From Alphaproteobacteria bacterium (GTDB lineage: Bacteria > Pseudomonadota > Alphaproteobacteria > Micavibrionales > SZUA-601): a stretch of DNA of 5,275 bases. This document shows positions 1 to 5,275 of the stretch, piece after piece. The stretch is taken from contig QKJH01000012.1 in NCBI GenBank assembly GCA_003250865.1, positions 1 through 5,275 on the forward strand, read 5' to 3'. Position 1 is the first letter of the stretch. Every line of letters begins with the position of its first letter. The translations under genes were made by a program, and so were the position numbers. Below the pieces are notes generated by a model, which worked only from the letters and a program-made list of their open reading frames with translations, searched no databases and had not been told where the DNA came from.

Positions 1-1379
1 AACCATTCCCCTTGGCCGCCAAAGGCTTTATACACAGTCAAAAGAGCCTGCCCTTGAGAAATTTTTGCATCCAGAAGAGCCGAACGCGCATGTAAATAGC
101 CATTAAGGGAGGTTAAAAAGTCTCCTTTATCCGTACGGCCGCTTTCAAAGCGTCGCTTATCCGTTTCCATGATGGTTTTCTGTTGCTGCTCAATAGCTTG
201 TGCTAAATCATAATCTGTATTGGCATTCTTCAGAGCTATCAGAGAATCCTGTGCTTCCTGAAAGGCTGTCAGTACGGTTTTACGGTAATTGGCGGTTAAT
301 TCTTCCTGACTGGCCGTAGCTGCGCTTAAATTGGCCTCCAACTCACCGCCGGAAAATATTTTCTGGGCAAGAGAGGTTCCAAAAGACAGTGATTGCGATG
401 CAGGATCGGTCAACCCCGAGACCGCAGCCCCTGCACTTGCCGACAGACTTACCGACGGGTAAAATGCTGCTCTGGCTATGGTTATATCAGCATTGGCACT
501 GCGTAAATTGGCTTCAGAAACGGCAATATCGGGGCGGCGCTCCAACAATGACGATGGCTGTGCGGCTGCGATTTCAGGAAAATTAAAGCGTTTCATCGCT
601 TTGGGCATGGAAAAATCCTGCGGCGGTGTTCCAACAAGTACAGCCAGAGCGTTTTGAACGGTTTTCATGCGCGTGGCCAAACTATCCAAGGCGCTTTTGG
701 CATTTTTGCTTTGAATAGAGGCCGCCAAAGCCGTATCAACAGTGTCTTTTCCCTGTTTATTAAGAGCAATTGCCAGCTTTTCTTGTTCCTGTGCATTTTC
801 AAGGATTTGCTCCTGAATATAATGCTGTTCTTCCATAAAACGGTATTGTGTGTAAAGCGACGCAATATCCGATGATACGCTGAGCCATGCTGTTTGCTGA
901 TTAAACTGAGCAATAGCAACGTTTTCACGCGCCTTATCGATTTGTGCGGCGACATTACCCCATAAATCGATTTCATAACCAACAGATACCAGCCCGCTTG
1001 CGCTGCTGCTTTGGGTCGTTTTACCGCTTTCCGGATTGGAAATTAAACGGGAAACACCGCCCGAAGCTGAAACAGTCGGATAACGCGCTGAATCAGCCGC
1101 CCCCAACATTGCTTTGGCGCGCGTTAAGGCAGCTTGTGACGAGGCTATATCCAAATTATTGTCTAACGCCGTCCCCAACAAGGGTGCCAAACCATCATCG
1201 CCATAACTATTCAACCAATGCTTATAGCCTTCTACGGAAGCCATGGCCTGCTCACCCTGCCAACTGTCCGAATACGCCATGTCAGGGCGCTGATATTCCC
1301 GTCCGACGGAACATCCTGTAAACAGGCAGGCCGCACACACCGAAATCAATAAAGCTTTTTTGTACTGTCTCATTATCAT
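1..1379 (-). CDS. Outer-membrane efflux lipoprotein, NodT/OprM (TolC-like) family; 3' end just outside window
   Basis: This is the outer-membrane channel of the pump encoded upstream; it should form a trimeric beta-barrel plus periplasmic alpha-helical duct that docks with MacA. I translated this frame directly: it is open with no stop from the start to the window edge. Counting from the ATG at 1373, 457 residues are visible. There is a basic start (MRQYKK), a hydrophobic stretch and a lipobox LFTGC with lipidated Cys21; Ser at +2 fits outer-membrane sorting. Family hallmarks are YEIDLWG (about 133-139) and the second-repeat signature LLERRPDIAVSEANLRSANA (about 277-296) followed by ARAAFYPSVSL. 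Two outer-membrane efflux repeats fit the length. The visible end, YKAFGGQGEW, resembles the usual C-terminus, so only a few residues are probably missing. Two in-frame ATGs exist, at 1379 and 1373; I prefer 1379 because a weak AGAAAG Shine-Dalgarno lies 5 nt before it (11 nt before 1373). It follows macB by 16-22 bp, so co-transcription is likely. The family is sure; the substrate is unknown. Confidence 0.93.
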   Translation of the reverse strand, partial: MIMRQYKKALLISVCAACLFTGCSVGREYQRPDMAYSDSWQGEQAMASVEGYKHWLNSYGDDGLAPLLGTALDNNLDIASSQAALTRAKAMLGAADSARYPTVSASGGVSRLISNPESGKTTQSSSASGLVSVGYEIDLWGNVAAQIDKARENVAIAQFNQQTAWLSVSSDIASLYTQYRFMEEQHYIQEQILENAQEQEKLAIALNKQGKDTVDTALAASIQSKNAKSALDSLATRMKTVQNALAVLVGTPPQDFSMPKAMKRFNFPEIAAAQPSSLLERRPDIAVSEANLRSANADITIARAAFYPSVSLSASAGAAVSGLTDPASQSLSFGTSLAQKIFSGGELEANLSAATASQEELTANYRKTVLTAFQEAQDSLIALKNANTDYDLAQAIEQQQKTIMETDKRRFESGRTDKGDFLTSLNGYLHARSALLDAKISQGQALLTVYKAFGGQGEW

Positions 1380-1395
1380 ATTTGCTTTCTGTGGT

Positions 1396-3336
1396 TTATT
1401 CCGTTGCCAATGCCACAACCGGATCAAGCTTTGCCGCTTTGCGTGCCGGCAAATAGCCGAACAGGATACCGGTAATAAAGGCACAACCAAAGGCCAATAC
1501 TGATGGCATCAGCGTAAAAACAATCGATACTTCGAACAGGCTGATAATCCAGCCGGTCAAAAAACCAAGTCCCAGCCCCAGAACACCGCCAATGGCACAA
1601 ACTACGGCAGCTTCGGTATTAAACTGGATAAGAATATCGCGCATACGTGCGCCGGTGGCCATACGCACGCCGATTTCCCGCGTTCGTTCGGTTACCGAGA
1701 CGAGCATAATGTTCATCACCCCGATACCGCCGACAAACAGGGATATGGCCGCTACCGCTCCCAGCAAAATTGTCAGCGTATTCTGTGTATCCGAGACCAT
1801 GCTAATCAGCGAAGTTGAACTGCGGATGCGGAAGTCCTCGGTCTTATGAGTAACCATCAACGCCTGTTTCATGTTTTCCTGAAGCGTATCAATATCGGTA
1901 TTTTCGACATTCTTCACCGTTATCATGCTCAGATATGTTCCCCCCAGAACCCGCATCATCGCCGTTGTATAAGGGGTAAGTACCATATCATCCTGATCGC
2001 GGCCGAACATCGCTGCCCCTTTTTCCTGCATCACGCCGATAACCTGCATCGGAATGGATCCAACCTGAATATACTGACCCACCGGATTAGCCGTATCCGA
2101 AAACAAATAGTCCCGCACCGATTTGCCCAAAACAACAACCGGCGCATAGCTGCGCTCATCTTCCTGTGTAAAGAATGTCCCGCTGTCCAACTCCCAATCT
2201 CTGGGCTGTGCATATTGATAACCAACACCCTGCAAGCTGGTACGGTAATCAATATTGCCATAACGTACGGTGGTCGAGCCGCTGCGCTCAGGGACAACAT
2301 AGACAATGTCATCCACCGTTTTCAGGACATTAACATCATCAATTGACAAGGTTGAACCCGAGCCGCGTACACCGGGCGCACCGGAAAATACCATCGTCAG
2401 GTTGGTACCCATTTTCTGGATTTGGTCAATCACATCCTGTTTACTGCCCGTGCCAATAGCCAGCATGGTAACCACCGAGGCCACACCAATCACAATTCCA
2501 AGCAATGTCAGCGCCGTACGAAACAGATTGGCTTTGAGCGAGCGCAGTGCCGTATGCACAGCATTGCCCAACATGACTGAAGTGGAGGGTTCTTTCTTTG
2601 AAATGCGCACATGTTCGCGCCCATCCGCAAGCACCGGTTTAGCGCTTCTATCCTCGACAATTTTGCCGTCATGGATGCGCACGATGCGTTCGGCCTGATT
2701 GGCGATATGCTCTTCATGGGTAATCATGACGATGGTTGCGCCCTCTTCCCGATGAAGCTTTTTAAGCAATGCCAATACTTCATCTCCGCTTTTACTGTCC
2801 AAAGCACCGGTCGGTTCGTCCGCCAGAATGACAAAGGGATGATTGACCAGAGCGCGGGCAATGGCTACACGCTGTTGCTGTCCGCCCGACAATTGCGATG
2901 GATAATGTTCCAACCTGTCTCCCATTCCCAGACGGGTCAGCAATTCCTCGGCACGGGTGCGGCGCTCTGCCTTGCTTAACCCCGCATACATGGCCGGAAC
3001 CTGTACATTTTCCGATGCCGTTTCGCCCGAAAGAAGATTGTATCGCTGAAAGACAAAACCGAACGTATCCCGACGCAGCCGAGCCAGCTTGTTGGGCTTT
3101 AAATCATTAACAAGAATGCCATCGATATAATATTCGCCCGATGTTGCCCTATCCAAACAGCCTATAATGTTCATCAGGGTGGATTTGCCCGAACCGGACT
3201 GTCCCATGATGGAAACAAATTCTCCGTGACGGATGGTCAGGTCAATGGAGTCCATGGCCTTGATGATTGTATCACCGTTTTTAAAATGGCGACTGACACG
3301 ACGCAGTTCAAGTAAGGGCTTTCCCAGTCGGCTCAT
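1396..3336 (-). CDS. macB: MacB-type ABC transporter, fused ATPase and permease
   Basis: This is the inner-membrane ATPase/permease of a MacAB efflux pump. It works as a dimer and uses ATP hydrolysis to move substrate from the periplasmic side through the MacA/outer-membrane duct. At 646 residues it is close to the usual MacB length of about 650. The N-terminal nucleotide-binding domain (about 5-230) is intact: Walker A GQSGSGKS (45-52), Q-loop FQ (96-97), signature LSGGQQQR (149-156), Walker B VILADEP with catalytic Glu174, D-loop GALD, and H-loop His207 in MITHE. After a linker comes TM1 (about 271-295), a periplasmic domain of about 220 residues, then TM2 (about 521-546), the coupling segment VTERTREIGVRMATGAR (548-564), and TM3 and TM4 (about 575-600 and 606-628), ending in the typical YLPARKAAKLDPVVAL tail. 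The ATG start overlaps the macA stop (ATGA), and a GGGAG ribosome-binding site lies 7 nt upstream. All catalytic residues are present, so it should be functional. Family members export macrolides, lipopeptides, toxins or siderophores; which applies here is not visible. Confidence 0.97.
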   Translation of the reverse strand: MSRLGKPLLELRRVSRHFKNGDTIIKAMDSIDLTIRHGEFVSIMGQSGSGKSTLMNIIGCLDRATSGEYYIDGILVNDLKPNKLARLRRDTFGFVFQRYNLLSGETASENVQVPAMYAGLSKAERRTRAEELLTRLGMGDRLEHYPSQLSGGQQQRVAIARALVNHPFVILADEPTGALDSKSGDEVLALLKKLHREEGATIVMITHEEHIANQAERIVRIHDGKIVEDRSAKPVLADGREHVRISKKEPSTSVMLGNAVHTALRSLKANLFRTALTLLGIVIGVASVVTMLAIGTGSKQDVIDQIQKMGTNLTMVFSGAPGVRGSGSTLSIDDVNVLKTVDDIVYVVPERSGSTTVRYGNIDYRTSLQGVGYQYAQPRDWELDSGTFFTQEDERSYAPVVVLGKSVRDYLFSDTANPVGQYIQVGSIPMQVIGVMQEKGAAMFGRDQDDMVLTPYTTAMMRVLGGTYLSMITVKNVENTDIDTLQENMKQALMVTHKTEDFRIRSSTSLISMVSDTQNTLTILLGAVAAISLFVGGIGVMNIMLVSVTERTREIGVRMATGARMRDILIQFNTEAAVVCAIGGVLGLGLGFLTGWIISLFEVSIVFTLMPSVLAFGCAFITGILFGYLPARKAAKLDPVVALATE

Positions 3337-4493
3337 AGCCGTGCTCCCATACGCGGGTGCATTCCTCCCCCGTCCGCTTTTTTAAGCATATTGGCAGAGG
3401 GAATGATAATAATGTCACCTTCGTTTAACCCATCCGTAACTTCGGCCGCCGTGCGGTTTTTGACTCCGATGGTAACCATGCGTTCTTGCGGCTCGGCACC
3501 TTTCTTTTCGGGTAGTACCATGACACGATAACGACCATCATCCTGTTTGTCCTTCAATAAGGTCAAAGGAATAGACAGCACGTCCGATGCCGATTGAATC
3601 AAAAAATAAACCTGCGTCGTCATACTAATCATCAGCTCATGCGTTGGATTGGCCGCATCAATCAATACATCGTACAAAACCACGTCATTGACAATCTGTG
3701 GCGTTGGCAGAATCTGACGTACCTTGCCTGTCCAGCGTTTATCCAGATTGCCCAATGTTGTAAAATAGACATCCATATCTTCGGTAATGCGGCCTATATC
3801 GGCCTCGGCCACCTGTGCCCGTACCGTCATAACATCCAAATCGGCAATTTGAACGATAGTCGGCGCGGTTTGCGAGGCATTGAGTGTTTCCCCCTCTTTT
3901 GAGAATTTGTCTACAACCGTCCCCGACATGGGCGCATAAATCGTGGTATATTCCAGATTGGTTTTGTCTTTATCAATATTGTACCCCAGTTCCAATATTT
4001 GCGCTTCGAGCGATTTGATTTTGGCCAGAGCCACGTCATATTCCGCTTTTGATTGTTCCAGTGTTTCGGTGGATACCGCTTCGGTTTCATGTAATTCGCT
4101 GTTACGGTCGTAAATTGCCTTGGCCAGGGCGGTTTGTGCCACCTGTTGTTCCATCTGTGCCTGAAGTGAAACCATGCGCGCCTCATCCGCATCCAGTTGC
4201 GACTGGTACAAACGCGGGTCGATTTCAGCCAACACATCGCCCTGTTTGACGATATAACCAATGTCAACATGCAGCTTTTTCAATTGCCCCGACACCTGAG
4301 TACCCACATCAATATAATTTTTTGGTTCCAACGAGCCTTGCGCTGTCACGGTAGATTCTACATCGGCACGGGTCACGACAACGGTCTGCGCTTGGGCATC
4401 ATCGGAATCGGATGGCCAAAAATAGACTTTTGCGCCATAGGCAATACCGACCAACAGGATAAGAACACACACAAATACAATAAATTTTTTCAT
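3333..4493 (-). CDS. macA: MacA-type periplasmic adaptor (membrane fusion protein)
   Basis: This is the periplasmic adaptor that joins MacB to the outer-membrane channel and stimulates MacB ATPase activity in studied relatives. From the ATG at 4493 it has 386 residues, near the roughly 370-390 typical of MacA. Residues 1-25 (MKKF then a hydrophobic run) are an uncleaved inner-membrane anchor; no lipobox is seen. Next come the first half of the lipoyl domain (about 60-92, with VSGQLKKLHVDIGYIVKQGD), an alpha-helical hairpin rich in Gln, Glu, Ala and Leu (about 95-180), the second lipoyl half (IYAPMSGTVVDKFSKEGETL, 185-204), a beta-barrel domain (about 215-300) and a membrane-proximal domain with GLNEGDIIII (355-364). 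An upstream in-frame TTG at 4517 would add eight residues (MRIIGIKA) before the anchor; I reject it because the ATG gives a normal signal-anchor start and neither candidate has a clear Shine-Dalgarno. The gene overlaps macB by four bases and is first in the operon. Assignment to MacA rather than another adaptor rests on the macB partner and the sequence. Confidence 0.95.
   Translation of the reverse strand: MKKFIVFVCVLILLVGIAYGAKVYFWPSDSDDAQAQTVVVTRADVESTVTAQGSLEPKNYIDVGTQVSGQLKKLHVDIGYIVKQGDVLAEIDPRLYQSQLDADEARMVSLQAQMEQQVAQTALAKAIYDRNSELHETEAVSTETLEQSKAEYDVALAKIKSLEAQILELGYNIDKDKTNLEYTTIYAPMSGTVVDKFSKEGETLNASQTAPTIVQIADLDVMTVRAQVAEADIGRITEDMDVYFTTLGNLDKRWTGKVRQILPTPQIVNDVVLYDVLIDAANPTHELMISMTTQVYFLIQSASDVLSIPLTLLKDKQDDGRYRVMVLPEKKGAEPQERMVTIGVKNRTAAEVTDGLNEGDIIIIPSANMLKKADGGGMHPRMGARL
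3344..3348 (-). promoter_or_regulatory. Ribosome-binding site of macB, inside macA
   Basis: GGGAG on the minus strand sits 7 nt before the macB ATG, within the last codons of macA. It fixes the macB start at 3336 and, with the ATGA overlap, supports coupled translation of adaptor and transporter. Confidence 0.7.
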
Positions 4494-4610
4494 AGCTTTT
4501 ATACCAATAATCCGCAAAACAGGGATAAATCAGGAAACGGGCGAAAATGCCCCAACCCATCATATAGATTAATACGTCAACAAAACATAAAACATTCGCT
4601 TTTTTTTGTT
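4494..4610 (-). promoter_or_regulatory. Intergenic region likely carrying the macA-macB operon promoter
   Basis: This is the only sizeable gap in the window (117 bp), and it lies directly before the first gene of the pump operon. On the minus strand it contains a TTGACG hexamer (4580-4575), five of six matches to a sigma-70 -35 box, but the position 17 nt downstream (GGTTGG) is not a convincing -10. TATATG (4567-4562) and TATAAA (4504-4499) are AT-rich alternatives without good -35 partners. No clear operator palindrome was found. A promoter here is inferred mainly from gene layout; the exact boxes are uncertain. Confidence 0.3.
4582..4595. repeat. Short tandem repeat, two copies of AAAACAT
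   Basis: AAAACAT occurs twice back to back on the plus strand, just after the stop of the HExxH gene and ahead of the pump operon. It is seen directly. With only two 7-bp units in AT-rich sequence it may have no function; a regulator half-site pair is possible but unsupported. Confidence 0.4.
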
Positions 4611-4613
4611 TTA
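4588..4613 (-). terminator. Weak AT-rich hairpin at the end of the HExxH gene
   Basis: On the minus strand TAAAACA and TGTTTTA form a perfect 7-bp stem around a 12-nt loop that includes a run of A. The stem starts on the TAA stop codon of the upstream gene and is followed by TGTTTTGTTG. It has one G-C pair and no uninterrupted T-tract, so it is at best a poor intrinsic terminator and may be chance in AT-rich DNA. Confidence 0.15.
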
Positions 4614-5275
4614 CAAAGGACAGGCATCTATCAGACGTGAAATTCGGATATATTCATCGTCCGTATCCAATTTACGTTGCAAAGAAGTTCGTCTGGAATC
4701 CTTGCGCTTAATCTCCGCGCTCACAACACCGTTTAGATAGGTATCCATCTTGTTGATTTCCGTCTCAAGCTGATCTGAGGGAATATTGCGACGAACACCA
4801 ATGGCATCAACAGCCTTGCGCACCGCATCACGGATAATCGGGGCGTAATAATACATGATTTTACGCTCGACAAGGACATGGTTCATCTCATGCTCCATGA
4901 TATGGCTGTGGGGACAGGTTCCGGTCGGAAACTTGTTTGCCACATCCACCGTAATATCCAATCCTACGGTCACCGTGATGTTATCGACCCAGAAACAGCT
5001 TGTCTTGGCAATATTGTCCGTCATGGTACGAAAAGCACCATCGGTTTTGGTAAAAGTATGGCTGGAAGTCAAACCATAGGTCATCCGCCCCTTTTTGTCC
5101 GGAGCCATACCGTCTTTCTTGGCTTTTACTTGCAAATCTTCAAGCGAAATCCGGTTATCACGGTAGACCGGCCCTTCGGTGATATTGACTTTGACATTGA
5201 CATCCGCCAGCTTTTTCGGACAGCCGTCCTTGGCCATCTCCATCTGGGCATTGGCTATTCCCGCACCGCCCGATA
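4611..5275 (-). CDS. Putative secreted HExxH (zinc metalloprotease-like) protein, 5' end outside window
   Basis: I do not recognise a named family with certainty. The frame is open to the right edge and 220 residues plus TAA are visible. An ATG at 5243 would give 210 residues, but the frame continues upstream as SGGAGIANAQ, which looks like the end of a Sec signal peptide with an ANA|Q cleavage site; no Shine-Dalgarno precedes 5243. The real start is therefore probably just outside the window and the product is periplasmic or secreted. Numbered from the 5243 Met, HEMNH (118-122, bases 4892-4878) matches the HExxH zinc-binding motif of metallopeptidases. His112, His114 and Glu126 are nearby candidates for a third ligand. 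Four Cys (8, 83, 110, 208) could form disulfides. The N-terminal half looks beta-rich (VNVKVNITEG, ITVTVGLDITVDV); after the motif come helical, charged segments to the C-terminus. The layout loosely recalls DUF922-type putative Zn proteases, but this is a resemblance only. It is 117 bp from macA, so it is probably a separate unit; no link to the pump is shown. Confidence 0.75.
   Translation of the reverse strand, partial: SGGAGIANAQMEMAKDGCPKKLADVNVKVNITEGPVYRDNRISLEDLQVKAKKDGMAPDKKGRMTYGLTSSHTFTKTDGAFRTMTDNIAKTSCFWVDNITVTVGLDITVDVANKFPTGTCPHSHIMEHEMNHVLVERKIMYYYAPIIRDAVRKAVDAIGVRRNIPSDQLETEINKMDTYLNGVVSAEIKRKDSRRTSLQRKLDTDDEYIRISRLIDACPL

Noticed and set aside
389..1321. Several short open frames on both strands between 389 and 1321
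   Set aside because: They sit inside the outer-membrane lipoprotein gene, whose minus-strand frame is open across the whole stretch and carries clear family motifs; the others are out-of-frame or antisense shadows.
1846..2346. Plus-strand open frame of 166 codons opposite macB
   Set aside because: It lies wholly antisense to a well-supported macB with intact motifs, and its translation shows no domain, signal or plausible composition. It is a shadow frame.
1396..4493. Calling the pump a macrolide-resistance determinant
   Set aside because: The MacAB names reflect homology only. Family members move very different substrates, and nothing in the sequence shows macrolide export.
4588..4613. The hairpin with a T-run read on the plus strand as an intrinsic terminator
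   Set aside because: The T-run lies inside the loop rather than after the stem, and no plus-strand gene ends there.
4197..4640. Plus-strand open frame of 147 codons across the macA 5' end and the intergenic gap
   Set aside because: It overlaps macA and the end of the HExxH gene in antisense, has no recognisable protein features and no good ribosome-binding site.
4611..5275. The HExxH protein as a functional part of the efflux system
   Set aside because: It is separated by 117 bp and shares no motif or known partnership with MacAB; same-strand adjacency alone is not enough.

Overview
The window holds four genes, all on the minus strand, from a Gram-negative bacterium. The Gram-negative assignment is firm: a tripartite efflux pump with an outer-membrane lipoprotein component only makes sense in a cell with two membranes. 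Base composition looks roughly balanced. The overall style (a MacAB pump with a NodT-type outer-membrane lipoprotein, next to a small secreted HExxH protein) would suit a proteobacterium, perhaps an alphaproteobacterium of moderate GC, but nothing in the window fixes the phylum.

Read in the direction of transcription (right to left), the order is as follows. (1) 5275-4611 is the 3' part of a gene for a secreted protein with an HEMNH (HExxH) putative zinc-binding motif. Its 5' end lies outside the window. (2) 4610-4494 is an AT-rich intergenic stretch, the most likely place for the pump operon's promoter. (3) 4493-3333 is macA, the periplasmic adaptor. (4) 3336-1396 is macB, the inner-membrane ABC transporter, which overlaps the macA stop in an ATGA arrangement. 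(5) 1379-1 is a NodT/OprM-type outer-membrane efflux lipoprotein, 16-22 bp after macB. It is open at the left edge but appears to lack only its last few residues.

Genes 3-5 form one compact operon that encodes a complete MacA-MacB-outer-membrane-channel machine. MacB uses ATP to drive conformational change across the inner membrane, MacA bridges the periplasm, and the lipoprotein forms the exit duct. In contrast to E. coli, where TolC is encoded elsewhere, this pump carries its own channel, as in PvdRT-OpmQ-type systems. The substrate cannot be read from the sequence. Macrolides, lipopeptides, siderophores, haem precursors and peptide toxins are all known for relatives.

I see no RNA genes, mobile elements, CRISPR arrays or phage features. 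The pump is ordinary. The part least explained by known families is the secreted HExxH protein at the right edge.
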